From: Mesostigma viride
Lineage: Eukaryota > Streptophyta > Mesostigmatophyceae > Mesostigmatales > Mesostigmataceae
Length of the DNA stretch: 64,000 nucleotides
NCBI GenBank assembly: GCA_009746045.1
Contig: RPFO01000079.1
Coordinates: 2,420,844 to 2,484,843, forward strand
Direction: 5' to 3'
Shown here: positions 43,601 through 54,091 of the stretch, one piece after another
How the letters are laid out: each line of letters starts with the position of its first letter
How positions within the stretch are numbered: the stretch's first letter is position 1
Translations under genes and position numbers: made by a program
The notes under the pieces: generated by a model
Told to the model about the DNA's origin: nothing
Database searches by the model: none
What the model saw: only the letters and a program-made list of their open reading frames with translations

Positions 43601-46600
43601 GCAAAGGACAAGAAGAAGAAGAAGGAGAAGGAGAAGGAGAAGGAGAAGGAGAAGGAGAAGGAGCAGAGGGGGCAGAGGGAGAAGAAGGAGAAGAAGGAGA
43701 AGAAGGAGAAGGAGGAGAAGAAGGAGAAGAAGGAAGTAAGTGAGAAGCATGAGGGTGGTGGGATGGGGCCCTTTTGGGTCTAGTTTCCGTTTGGTGGGGG
43801 TTACTGGCTGGTTGTCCATGTTGGCTGGCTGTCGATGTTGGCTGATTGTTGACGGTTGAGTGTGTGACTGGGTGGTCACTGAACAGGGCGAGCCTGCGCT
43901 GTCTCATGGCTGGGTGGTACATCTCGTCCTGTTGGGGGGCATGAGTGACATGCATGCCTCTACGCTATGCCTGAAGTATATGTCTGCCGCCTCCGCTAGG
44001 GCATTGTGTAGGATATCCCCCCATTCACCGGAAACATGCTTCCCACCAAGGGGCCTGTGTCTTAGGCTGTTTGTTATGAGATCCTTCAGATTGGTTTTTT
44101 TTCCGGTTTTAAAGCTTGCAGTCATCAGCTTTACCAGGAGAAATGTTGCCTTCAGCTTTGTGTTTATTGATACCCAAATAAATATGTTTATTGATACCCA
44201 AATAGATACGTACGTATGCTCGCTTCAGTAGGGCTGGGCTGGCCTGACAGGATGTGTACAGGCACATGTCCAAAACTTGGTCTCATCTTCCTTCAAGGCA
44301 TCATCTGCCTCCTGCAACCCCATGCCCCACCGCCCAACCGTGGACCCCGCCAGAAGATCCAGGTGGACGACGTCGACATGCTCAGGCGCGTGATGTCGCA
44401 AGTAGTCAGCTCCCAGGATGACGACCATGACGGTGACGGCAAGCAGCCGGCACAGAGAGACGAGGACGGCACTCCAGGTAAACCATTGTTCTCTAAGCCA
44501 TTGTTGCCTAATCAGGTCTCTAGGCCCTTGTTGCCCATGCATGTCTTTGTGCACGGCACCATTAACCTGGTATGAGTGTAGCTTTAGCCTTGTCTGCTGG
44601 CACCCTCTAGAGTAGCGGTGCCTTTGGTCTCATGTACCGTGCCATTCCCCAATATCGGCTGGCGCATCTGGTCGTGTGCTCTACTACCATGGTCCTTGTG
44701 CGTTGCTGCCTGTCCTGTGCCAGTCGATCCTTGCCATCCCCTGTTCATCTCTCCTGGCCTTTACTCTCTCTCACGAGCTCATGTGCTGATCTCTCTTGGT
44801 TTCGATCTTCTCCTGTGCTCTCAGCGGCCAAGAAGAAGGAAAAAACGCAAGCAGCAAAGGCACAGCCCCCCTCCGAGAATTCGGGAGGGAAGCCCAAGCT
44901 GGGGGCAGCCGAAGGACACGGCCCACAACAAACGGCCACCGCCGGCTCCACGGGCACAAGCATCAACGGGTCCAAATCCCAGCCTTCCCAGCCACCGGCC
45001 GCGTTCACCGTATTTGTTCGCAACCTGCCGCTCGTGTGCACCTCGGCGGAGCTCAAGCTGCGGATGGCCGCCTTCGGTGTGGTGGCCGCGTGCCGTGTTG
45101 TCATGAACAAGACGACGGGCCAGAGCAAAGGCAACGCGTTCGTCGAGTTCCGTACGCAGCAGGGCGCGGACGCGGCGGTAGACGTGGCACAGTCCGCCAA
45201 GGGGATGACGATCGCTGGGCAGCGGCTCACGGTGCACCACGCGGTCACGGGGGATAAGGCCAAGGAGATGATGATGGCAACGCACGTGGGGGGGGGGAAG
45301 GAGCGTGACAAGAGGAACATGTACCTGGCCAAGGTGTGTTGAAGACTTGCTAGCCATAGAAACACGTACCTGGCCAAGGTGGGTTGAAGACCTGCTGACC
45401 GTACTAATAATATCAGTAGTGTAAGTAATAATAGAGTGTTTTGTTTTTTTAAGTTGTCTGTATAAATGGTTCTGTACTTGCTTGTGCGAATTTATGGCCA
45501 ACGTGGATGGTGTGACCAACGGCGTGCCTGGCCCGGTGGATTGATGTTATTGCTACTGTCATTATTATTATTATTATTATAAGTGTGATTATTATCATCA
45601 TTGTTTGTATTAATATTGCGATTGTTATCATCATTATTACTATTATTACTGCTGTTGTCTGGCCAACGGCACGGGGGTATAAGTCAATTTGTGCGTGGGT
45701 GTTGCAGTGCCGGTTTCCCCCGATCCCCCCCCCCGATCCCCCGATTCCCCCGATCCCTTCTTTTGGGCTGGTAGCTTAAGAGTCACGTGATGCGTGCGCA
45801 CTAAGTATGGTCGCCTCATCCTTGCGACGAGAAATTTCTCCTTTCGAGTGCGCTTCCCTGCTTACACGAAGAATTTGATAGGCTATAGTAGAACATGGCT
45901 GGCTGAATAAGATCTCTGTAACATACCTCCAGGTTTTCCTTGAACCCCCCTCGTCCACATTCCTGGTAACTGTTACTGCAACACTTGTATTCTCGCACCG
46001 TAAATACTGCCCTGTTATTAAGGCGGCTACATCGGGGCCCCTTCTACCTACTAATTACCTACTACACCCCGGACACTTGCTGCTACTATCAAATTTACTG
46101 CCTTGGCCAGGACGCTACATCCCCACCATGCGCTTTCTAACTACTACACCAATAATTGACTCAAAGCCACTGCCTTGTGCCAGGAGGGCCACATTCTGCC
46201 CCTCATGCTGCTTACTAACTAGTGCAACACTGATGTTTGCCTATCAAATTTACTGCCTTGTTCCAGGAGGGCTACATCCCGGCAGACTCCCCAGCTGCAG
46301 CCTCCATGTCTAAAAGTGATCTTACGAAGAGGGAGAGGTACGTGTTTTTTTCCCCGGCGAATTTAATAGGACTTGTACAACTTGAGTTGGCAGCAAAATC
46401 TCACTTTCTTATTGACACTCGGCGGGTTCTCGCTCCTCCAGCCCCGCTCCCACCCCCTCTTTGATTGAGGACAGAATGGTTTGTTGATTTGTGTTTTTCC
46501 TTATTTAGCCAGATCAAAGAAGGATTGCAGCAATAAGAGCAGGAACGGGCTGGCGCATCAAGGGCAGGAAATTGAAGCAGACCCTGCCCTGAGTGCCTTC

Positions 46601-49600
46601 ATCTGTTGTGCATGCCTATCATCCATAGACAGCGGCCATGTTTCCTGTTCCACACAGCCCCAGCTTTTGGGCTCCATCACTTTGCCCAACTTGTCCGAGG
46701 CTTTGTGAGGGTTGCCCCAGGGTCTTGGGGGTCGCCCTGCAACCATCGGAAATTGCCCCGACAATATATCGTCTTCGTTGGGCTTACAGTTGCCCTTCAC
46801 AGACCAAGTTCAACAACCCAAACAACCCCTCTTGACATTGAAAGCAAAACTGAGCGAACATGAACAAACAAACAAACAAACAAACAAACAAACAAACAAA
46901 CAAACAAACAAACAAACAAACAAACAAACAAACAAACAAACAAACAAACAAACAAACAAACAAACAAACAAACAAACAAACAAACAAACAAACAAACAAA
47001 CAAACAAACAAACAAACAAACAAACAAACAAACAAACAAACAAACAAACAAACAAACAAACAAACAAACAAACAAACAAACAAACATTGCCATGGCGTGC
47101 AGGCTGGAGGAGCAGGCGCAGACGAAGCTGCGCAGCCCCAACTTCTTCGTGTCCAAGACGCGTCTCACCGTGCACAACCTGCCGACGTCTGTCACCGACA
47201 AGGAGCTCAAGGCGCTCTTCCTCAAGGCGGTGCGCGACCGGGCGTCCAAGGAGCATCCGAAGATCCACCAGGTAATGACTTAGGGGTATGGTGTGGCCCC
47301 TTACTTAACTGCTGTCTTCAATGACGTACTAATAATGCCTGCCAATCCAGCAGTTGCATGGGGTATCTGCTTATTAATTATTCAAGTACTTGAATAATCT
47401 ACTAGTTATCGCTGTTGGTCCAGCAGGTAAGAGTGGTACCTGCTGGTTGCATAGTGCCATTTAGCAAATTAACACTGGTGGTTTATTGCGCATTTTTTGT
47501 CTAAGTGTTGAATCGCACCACCGTCAGCTGAGCATGTTTGGCCACCTTGCATCGCAATATCGGGGCATTGTTACCACCAGTTCTTCTGCCCTTGCCCCGA
47601 AGCCTGCATCCTCACCCACATTGTTCCCATGAAATTGTCTCCTTTGCGCATTTATTGATCTATATCTATCTTGCTCGCCATGTCTGATCCCTGACGCCCT
47701 CTCTCTTTGTCTCTCTCACAAACTCGTGCACGCATACGCAAACGCGTGCACATGCACACACACATCCACATCACATCACATCACATCACATCACATCACA
47801 TCACATCACATCACATCACATCACATCACATCACATCACATCACATCACATCACATCACATCACATCACATCACATCACACCACGCCTCCCCTCCCCTCC
47901 CCTCCCCTCCCCTCTCCTCCCCTCCCTCCCCTCCCCTCCCCTCCCCTCCCCTCCCTCCCCCCCTCCCCTCCCCTCCTCCCCTCCCTCCCCTCCCCTCCCC
48001 TCCCCTCCCCTCCCCTCCCCTCCCCTCCCCTCCCCTCCCCTCCCTCCCCTCCCTCCCCTCCCCTCCCCTCCCCTCCCCTCCCCTCCCCTCCCCTCCCCTC
48101 CCCTCCCCTCCCCTCCCCTCCCCTCCCCTCCCCTCCCCTCCCCTCCCATCCCATCCCATCCCATCCCATCCCATCCCATCCCATCCCATCCCATCCCATC
48201 CCATCCCATCCCATCCCATCCCATCCCATCCCATCCCATCCCATCCCATCCCATCCCATCCCATCCCATCCCATCCCATCCCATCCCATCCCATCCCATC
48301 CCATCCCACAGGTGAAGCTGCTGCGGGACCCTGCCAAGCCTGGCGACCCAGAGGGCCAGGGTCGCTCGCGGGGTGCTGGGTTCGTGGAGTTTGACAACCC
48401 CGAACATGCACTGGTGGCGTTGCGAGCACTCAACAACAACCCAGGTAAGGAGGGGGGGGGGGAGGAGGTTTGCTGGTCGGTTTCTATAGCGAAGGTGTGT
48501 ATTTATACCAGATATAAATCAGTATTATATTATAAAAGTATTATATGTATTGAGGGGGGTGAAGAGGAAGGTCTTTTGGTAGGATGGGGCGGGTAGGAGA
48601 GGTTTCGTTGTAGATAAGGGTGGGTAGGAAAGGTTTTCGTTAGGTCTACCTGGTAGGGCGCTGGAGTGCCCTGGGCGTGTTCACCAGGTGGCAGGTGGCA
48701 TTGAAAACATAGGCAAATGGGCAGGAGGAGAGGAGGAAGCCGGCAGGAATAGGAAGAATGTGGTCATGGTGTCAGGTTGCCATTTCTTCTCTTGCGTCAT
48801 TTGTCTCGTTGGCACATTCGATCGTAGATTTATAGCATCCCAATGGTGATCGTACACAGCAGTGTTTGGCAAGGCCTCACGTATGTACTGGCCACCACTG
48901 CCCTGGAACCGCAACCTGGGACATGGTCATGCGCAGAGCCATTTGGCAAGGACAAGCGGCCCATCATTCGCTTTGCGATCGAGAACGCCAAGATCCTCAA
49001 GAAGCGCGAACGCATGCTGGAGATCCGCCAGGCGCGGCAAAAGGAGAAGGATGCCGAGGGGCAGCCAGGGGGGGGAGCGTCACCAGGCGCGAGTGGCAAG
49101 GGCGAGGGCAAGGGCGAGGGCAAAGGGAAGGGCAAAGGGAAGGGTGAGGGTGACAGCAAGCAGGCAGGTGGCGCTGCACAAGAGGGAGCTGCTGGCTCCG
49201 CCAAGAACAGCCGCGGCAGCAAGGGCAAGGGGGCAAAGGATCAGAAGGAGGTTGGGGGGGCCGCGGACGGATCAAGGGCCAAGGGGCCCAATGGCGCTGC
49301 CATGCTGAGGGGTCCAGGCAAGGGCAGGCAGGGCGGTGGGGGCGGGGGAGCGGGTGCCAGCAGCGAGGGAGGGGCCTCGCGCAAGCGGCCACGTGGCCAG
49401 GAGGCGCAGGCAGGGATTCCCAGGGATGAGGGAGGGGCAGGCGCGCCTGGTGGGAGGCCCTCAAAGAAGCGGTTTGGGGGCAACAACCCTGCGGAGGTGC
49501 TGCATCCGATGGTACGTGCTAATAATAGCTTATTGGTGGCAAGAATATCAACACTGTTTTTGCCAGCGTTGTTGTTGTTGTCATTAAAATCCTCATTCGC

Positions 49601-50463
49601 GCAACTGATTGTGGGCGTGATAGTTCTTTTGTACGACGAAATGAGCAGGACAGGTGTGACCTTGCGGGACTTTGCATCCTTTTCCGGTTGGCCATCAGAC
49701 ATGCTGTCTGCAGGTGACATGGATCGGGGTTCATGCCTTGCACCGCGCAGTGCAGTATCGTTGGATCTCCTGGCACCGTTCTCCTTTCATTATCCGAGCC
49801 TACCTATTTGCCTCCCTACCTAGACATGCCCTATAATTTGGGCATGAGGCTGTGGCTGGACTGGTATAAGATCACGCATGCGGTCAAGGACTGTCTCATG
49901 ACCAGGGCCCTAGTATACCCAACCCTCATCCTTCTAAACAAATCATTTTTTTCGGCTGTTTTGCATTGCTTAATTAATGCCTGGGCATATTTCCTGCTGA
50001 TTCTCTTTCTCCTGCTGAATCTCTCTCTGGACTGCGGCACTGCCCTGGTTGTCTCATAGATATTTCCTGCTCAATCTCTTATTTCCCTCTCATGGGAGCT
50101 GTTTGGTGCTTCTGTGTTTCATTTTTACGATGATGATTGCGGTTGCATTTGCAGGGACGGCACGCGGTGGATGACATGGGGCTCCCAGCAGGCGATGTCG
50201 TCAGGGATGGTGGCAAGAAGAAGCAGCCGCAAAGCAGAAAGCAGCGAAAGCACGGGAGCCGTGACACGGATAACCTTGACAAGATAGCTGCAAACTACGA
50301 GTCACGTGTCTTCGGGGGAGGGGGCGGCACAGGAAAGAGTGGCAGTGGTGCGACCCCGGGCAACAAGCGTGGTGCAAAAGCACCTGGCTCTGCGGAGCTG
50401 CTATCTGCAGCCGCTTTGAAAAAGTCCATCTCTGCAGGCATGCAGAGGTGGTTTGATGCCTAA
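31647..50463 (+). CDS. Multi-RRM nucleolar protein, RBM28/Nop4 type, 19 exons, exon 10 frameshifted
   Basis: Exons: 31647-31748, 32067-32127, 32842-32878, 33624-33757, 34345-34786, 35323-35456, 36768-36910, 37760-37810, 38695-38777, 41317-41367, 42316-42436, 43383-43735, 44354-44477, 44825-45333, 46267-46337, 47103-47271, 48312-48444, 48937-49511 and 50155-50463. All are GT-AG with agreeing phases except exon 10, which is one nucleotide short; with it the protein is about 1200 residues. RRM1 has RNP2 VFVRNLPF and RNP1 RGFGFVQF. A Lys/Gly-rich linker and a divergent RRM (VVIGCLPS) follow. The next RRM has [15 protein letters not shown] and [10 protein letters not shown]. Then come an acidic/KEKE region, an RRM in exon 14 ([16 protein letters not shown]), an RRM in exons 16-17 ([16 protein letters not shown]) and a basic tail ending MQRWFDA. 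Domain order, the VDWAV motif, the acidic spacer and the W-F-D end match RBM28/Nop4, a 60S ribosome biogenesis factor. Confidence 0.88.
32700..32785. repeat. 15-bp ATCTCATCCCCCCTA-type repeat before the exon 3 acceptor
   Basis: Five to six diverged C-rich units (TCATCCCCCC) lie in intron 2, about 60 bases before the acceptor. Confidence 0.85.
34195..34285. repeat. About 19-bp diverged repeat in intron 4
   Basis: Five units of a CTAAATGTCTTTCTTAT-like sequence close to the exon 5 acceptor. Confidence 0.75.
35246..35300. repeat. (ATGCC)11 pentanucleotide array in intron 5
   Basis: Eleven uninterrupted ATGCC units, 22 bases before the exon 6 acceptor. Confidence 0.95.
35463..35950. repeat. 30-bp minisatellite, 16 units, after the exon 6 donor
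   Basis: The unit contains ACATAGAAGTATTCATC and TTGCCAAATGTTT. Most units are the same; a few carry single changes. As 30 is a multiple of three, frames stay open on both strands. There are no spacers, so it is not a CRISPR-like array. Confidence 0.95.
36382..36456 (+). mobile_element. 75-bp LINE insertion with an 11-bp target-site duplication, in intron 6
   Basis: Only the terminal stem-loop (CTC-GTG, CCCC/GGGG, CAC-AAG) and a TAATTCATTAATAAATTA tail were inserted. It is flanked by ATAGGGGCCCG at 36371-36381 and 36457-36467. Confidence 0.85.
38961..40549. repeat. 8-bp (CGTGTTGT)n minisatellite, about 199 units, in intron 9
   Basis: About 1589 bp of almost invariant octamers. The only internal variant I found is CGTGTTTT near 39129, apart from the decayed last unit. 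Since 8 and 3 share no factor, 24-bp periods give 500-codon open frames in several frames; none is a gene. Confidence 0.97.
41395..41512. repeat. Diverged 10-11-bp ATACCAAGTAG repeat after the exon 10 donor
   Basis: About ten units of TATACCAAGTAG / TATATCAAATAG / TACACCAAATAG, beginning some 25 bases into intron 10. Confidence 0.85.
42435..42700. repeat. 36-bp minisatellite that contains the exon 11 5' splice site
   Basis: About seven units beginning GGGTAGGTCCATAGGGG. The first GGGTAGG is the proposed exon 11 donor itself, and the motif recurs every 36 bases. The reading frame stays open through the array. Confidence 0.9.
42895..43235. repeat. About 45-bp minisatellite in intron 11
   Basis: Seven to eight units of CTTATCTCTATTTCACATAG plus GCCTCGTTGATTCTACC and TTCCAAACAT, some with TAC for TTC and some with an extra GTA. 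A separate 30-bp duplication (43319-43379) follows directly before the exon 12 acceptor. Confidence 0.9.
45316..45400. repeat. 45-bp tandem duplication of the exon 14 5' splice site
   Basis: GTACCTGGCCAAG-GTGTGTTGAAGAC is repeated 45 bases downstream as GTACCTGGCCAAG-GTGGGTTGAAGAC. An in-frame TGA lies between the two donors, so only the first gives a full-length protein. Confidence 0.85.
45555..45660. repeat. ATT-rich trinucleotide stretch in intron 14
   Basis: Interrupted ATT/ATC triplets with no coding value. Confidence 0.85.
46003..46285. repeat. Four diverged copies of the exon 15 acceptor and exon start
   Basis: The segment TACTGCCTTG-xxCCAG-GAGGGCTACATCCC that forms the exon 15 acceptor (AG ending 46266) is preceded by three diverged copies with AG ending at about 46022, 46110 and 46183. 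The spacing is 73-88 bases. Confidence 0.75.
46863..47086. repeat. (CAAA)n tetranucleotide array, about 55 units
   Basis: An uninterrupted ACAA/CAAA array ends 15 bases before the exon 16 acceptor at 47102. The long Asn/Lys/Gln/Thr and Cys/Leu/Phe/Val frames across it are artefacts. Confidence 0.97.
47766..48308. repeat. Three consecutive pentanucleotide arrays up to the exon 17 acceptor
   Basis: (TCACA)n at 47766-47880 changes to (CCCCT)n with a few CCCT units at 47886-48145, then to (CCCAT)n at 48146-48308. The last unit becomes CCCACAG, the acceptor of exon 17. Confidence 0.95.
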
Positions 50464-51015
50464 GAGCATCTCCATTGGCATTACCTATATGCGTATAGCA
50501 GATTTAGCAGTCTGTTAGGCAGTTCCATTAAAATTTATCCCGGACAAGGAGTTTATTCACATTTTCTTGCGTTCCAAGCAGCTGTGCATGCTGTGCGCTA
50601 GTGGGCACCTCATGTGCAGTATAATTGTTATGGTGGTTATGGTACTGCGCCAGTTTAGCGAGACAACTATTTCTGGATGCATATTGCGGTCCAAGTGCAT
50701 CTTGAGAGGACTAGAGCAGTTGTCTGAAAGGAACGGTACGAATATCGCGTAAGCCGCGCGTGGCTAGGTCTGTAGGAAGATCTGCATGCATCGAGGGAGA
50801 ATAGCGAACAGGAAGGGGATGACGGGGTGGTGGATGTAAAGAGCTATATAGCATGGGCTGTCCAAGGATAGTAAAAAAAAAAAAATGAAGGCAAAACAAA
50901 AAAAGTGCGCCATGTTTATAAAAAAGTTGATCTTCAATATGATACTACTATCGTTGCAACACGGAAAACTTCATTCCTTTAGCTGATTGATGACTGAAAG
51001 ATGTTTGCCGCGAGT
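50464..51015. other. 3' flank of the RBM28-like gene, no other gene seen
   Basis: Presumed 3' UTR. A stretch at 50715-50830 resembles 28255-28345 (a TTGTCTGA block and CCGCG-GTGGCT), a further dispersed repeat. An A-rich run lies at 50872-50884. Confidence 0.5.
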
Positions 51016-51524
51016 TCACATAAGTAAGTGCGCGAACATGCACTGAAGGCAGATGCCACGGAGTGCCCGTTGAGGTACTTTTCCACGCGGGTACTCGATC
51101 ACCGGCCCGCGAAGGCAAGTGGCACGACTCACTAGCTCGCCCAGGTCTGGAGTCGTAGATAGCATCTCCGCGTCATCCGGACTATCCAAGACGACTGTAC
51201 GCTCGGCCATGATGACGGGTGGGGCCGGTGGTAGGTTGCATGCGAACCCCCTATAGCCCAGGAGAATATAAAGGCTTCTCCCGGAGCCTGAGGGTTTTTT
51301 AGGGGCATACCCAGGCTGTACCCCACTGGTGCCGTCTAGGTCATCTAGTCGCTCTACACGTAAGCCAGCCATAATTTCAATATGCACAAGGCTACACATT
51401 TCCGTCACCATTCATATTCATCATCCTGAACGACTCGAACACGCGGACAAGATAACGGCAGGCTCGAGCTACCATGGTCCGGATTCTCCCGATTTCTGGC
51501 CTGCGCTGGTTGTCTCCTTGATAC
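51016..51524 (-). repeat. Dispersed repeat family A, copy A5, with an open frame
   Basis: On the minus strand this begins TATCAAGGAGACAACC at 51524 and enters the MAGLRVERLDDLDG frame. It then leaves the A1/A2 sequence and stays open (to 51016) through PPVIMAERTVVLDSPDDAEM and a Cys/Arg-containing end. The frame is 131 codons from its first ATG. I recognise no domain. The different 3' half shows the family has at least two versions. Confidence 0.6.
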
Positions 51525-52159
51525 CCAGGGTTCACATACTGTGTCCAGATAGCGATCTGGACAGGCTCGGCTGGTTTGAGATGGAAACTCCCTTGGCGTG
51601 ATCACATAGCCTTAAGATGGCTGCTTGCTCTCGCGTGTGAACAAGATGTTAATTGTAAATAATACTTCAATCTAATCTAATGATGATGAGGGCAATAAGA
51701 AGATAAGGGCCACGAGACTAGGCCAGATGAGAAATGAACAAAGGGGTCACCTTAATTCTTACATTACGTAGTTGGAACTCATACGAGGGACATGTTGATG
51801 GAAAGAGTCGTCATCTACTTGGACGTGTGCTTGGGTCGGATACCCACACAACGTTGGTGAGGATTCTAGGGGTCTTGTATAGGCTGGTTTTGGGGGCTGA
51901 GAAATAGGTCTCCTCCCATCTCCTGCATGCGGGAGTGCAGGTCGTGACTAGCCAAGGTCGGTTATGTCGGACACTGCCAGAGCTCTAGATCAAGCACTAG
52001 ATAGGCCATTGGCTGGAATTCGGAATTGGCTGAACCAGTCTTTCTTCATATGATGATTGCCACTCCATAAATTGATATATTCTTTTAATGTCAGAAGTAT
52101 TTTGTAACAAAAGCAAGGATGACTCTCATCGGGCAGATTAGGTAGCCTAGCACGGAGAG
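51525..52159. other. No gene seen
   Basis: Unassigned sequence between family A and a LINE remnant. The only frames are short and not protein-like. Confidence 0.5.
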
Positions 52160-52960
52160 TGGGTGCCTGCTGCAACGCACCCACTCATCCTCTTTCCAAC
52201 CCTTATTCGCGACATAGCTTCTTGACGGCACTGTCACTAGAATGCTCCGTCACATGCATCCTCGGCGTCCGCTGCCAAGAGCTAGCGCCGCACCTGGGCC
52301 GAGCTCTACTGCGAGCTCCCTCTTGTCACCCGTACCATCCGACACCGCCGCCTCCACTTTGCCGGTCATCTTGCTCAGACCAGGTGAATACCGATGTGGG
52401 CCCTGCGGGCGGGCTCAGGACTGGCCAACTGGTCCTGAGGTAAACACCTCCTCAGTCCTGTGGCAGGGTCCCCTTGTCCCGTCGCAACCCACTGGCAAAC
52501 TTGGGCGCGCCCCGCACCGACGCGGCGCGACCCGGACCTATGACAGTGACACAACTGCTTGAGGATGCAGGGCTTCTGGGACTAATCTGTACTCTGTGCT
52601 CGCATGATCGACAAGGAGAAATGGGCTGCCGTCTGCGATAAGCACCTTCCTGAGGGGCATGCTCCTGTTTTCTCCCCACGGGCCCCGCCGGCGGCCCGGC
52701 ATTGCTAGCATGCAGGGCAGAAGTCGATCCGCAGGTGGATCGAGGTTATTGACCCTGAGGATAGCCGCTACTATACCGCCGGCCTCGATCGTCTGCCATT
52801 TCAGTAGAGGACAGCTCAGAAGAGTACTATATTGGACCCCTCTAGTGACTATAGGCTTGGGGCGTGATGCATGCAGATGATATTTGTAACTTCCGTGTAA
52901 GTATTTTTCTGATGAGATTCGCATAGTACTCCGTGGCATGCCCATGCGCATGACACCGAT
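52160..52960 (+). pseudogene. LINE ORF2 C-terminal remnant, third family, with UTR
   Basis: Frames read ELYCELPLVTRTIRHRRLHF with AGHLAQT near 52290-52385, and after frameshifts QLLEDAGLLGTNLYSVLA and MIDKEKWAAVCDKHLPEG at 52540-52660. This is the same post-reverse-transcriptase region as in the other LINE families (R-RL-x-x-AGH-L-A, then DK-x-x-W). Several indels and stops make it a pseudogene. The UTR at 52797-52960 matches 26857-27015. Confidence 0.65.
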
Positions 52961-53149
52961 TATTGGGCGGCGTAAGTACTACTTGCTTACTTACTGACTG
53001 ACACAGTGACTACATGTAAATTGATTAATCAATGAAGGTTAATTGTACTCACGAGTACACCGCCCGCATGGTTAATTTTAATTCGGTACAGCCGAAAGGC
53101 CATTAATGGAATTAGACAACAGCGTTATATTGGTTGCAAGTGCTACTGT

Positions 53150-53222
53150 GCCCCATCCCATGTTCCCCTCCCACTGAAGACTTATGCTCACGTGACGCAG
53201 TCACGTGTATTAATTGAATAAA
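53150..53222 (+). repeat. Second-family LINE 3' end, plus orientation
   Basis: It ends with the hairpin CACGTGAC-GCA-GTCACGTG and the tail TATTAATTGAATAAA. The preceding 45 bases (CCCATGTTCCCCTCCCACTG) are the inverse of 27535-27560 and 53425-53445. Confidence 0.7.
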
Positions 53223-53374
53223 TTGCTACTGTGCCCGTCCGATTACTAGTTTGTTTGTTTGGTTACCGAACAACCGTCGAACTGGCTGCGAAATTTAATA
53301 ATTCTTTGTTTGTTTTGTATAACCCAGCCGGATGCACTGCTCTTACGGCTAGTAAAAGCACATTTTTCAGCCAT

Positions 53375-53903
53375 TAATTAATTAATTAATAGACACGTGA
53401 CTGCGTCACGTGAGCATAAGTCCTCAGTGGGAGGGGAACATGGGATGGAATGGATGGTGTAAGCTATCTAGGTCCTAGTTACAGGGGTGTGGGCACCTCG
53501 GCCCGAATCGCGCTATGAACGCCATACGCGGTCACACGCGGAGCCCCCACAGACTAGTTGGGGGTGGTCTCCTTCATCACTGCGTGCCATCTATCCTTGC
53601 GTACCATCTGCCTCCATATTATACAGACAAACCAGGAGGCTGCCCGGGTGTGAGCCCGTCACGTCTAGTGTAGCACACGTCCATGCCGAGTCTATCACGA
53701 AAAGTCCACGGGTGGCGGCCCTGCCGCGTGCGGCCTGGGGCACGCCAGGTGAGGACGTATCGCCCAGGCTTCTTGGTGCCAGCTAGTCTATCTGATGTGT
53801 CTACCTGATCTGTGCGGGCCAGGTGCCCGGCTAGGCCCAGGCGCCTGTGCCTAATAATGTGGGAAACATAGGGCAAATCAGCGTACAAATCCTCATTACT
53901 AAT
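53375..53903 (-). pseudogene. Second-family LINE ORF2 C-terminus, interrupted copy 2
   Basis: On the minus strand it reads YADLPYVSHIIRHRRLGLAG, HLARTDQVDTSDRLAG, then RTRQGRHPWTFRDRLGMD and TRRDGLTPGQPPGLSV, and ends in the CACGTGAC hairpin and TTAATTAATTAA tail. At 53903 it is cut by the ORF1-only element. Its continuation lies at 61503-61580 (TGTGCAAACCAAA onward). The intact paralogue is 27492-28136. Confidence 0.78.
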
Positions 53904-53912
53904 TAATTAATT

Positions 53913-53948
53913 ATCAACATCACTCCGTTGGGAGTCAATGTAGCACAT
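53913..53948 (-). other. 3' terminal stem-loop of the ORF1-only element
   Basis: On the minus strand: ATATGTGCTACAT, then GACTCC, loop, GGAGT and ATGT. The stem differs from the LINE at 4946-4980 by paired changes. Confidence 0.8.
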
Positions 53949-54091
53949 ATCCCTGAGAAGGGGCATATGGCTTTTAATACATTCTAGGCTACTTCCTGCA
54001 AGAGTGGAATGTAAGCAGCACTTGCTCTAGGTGCCTCAAGGGCACCGGCACCCTCATGATCTTCACACTATTATGCCCAGCTAAGGGGGAG

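Noticed and set aside
43287-43955. Ser/Pro-rich and Leu-rich minus-strand frames of 167 and 222 codons
   Set aside because: They are antisense shadows of the acidic/KEKE exon 12; the sense frame has the expected domain context and splice sites.
46712-47324. Asn/Lys/Gln/Thr and Cys/Leu/Phe/Val frames of about 150 codons
   Set aside because: They are translations of the CAAA array. Only the short downstream part, exon 16 of the RBM28-like gene, is real.
47707-48439. Ser/Pro/His-rich and Gly/Trp/Glu-rich frames of up to 222 codons
   Set aside because: They are translations of pentanucleotide arrays inside intron 16.
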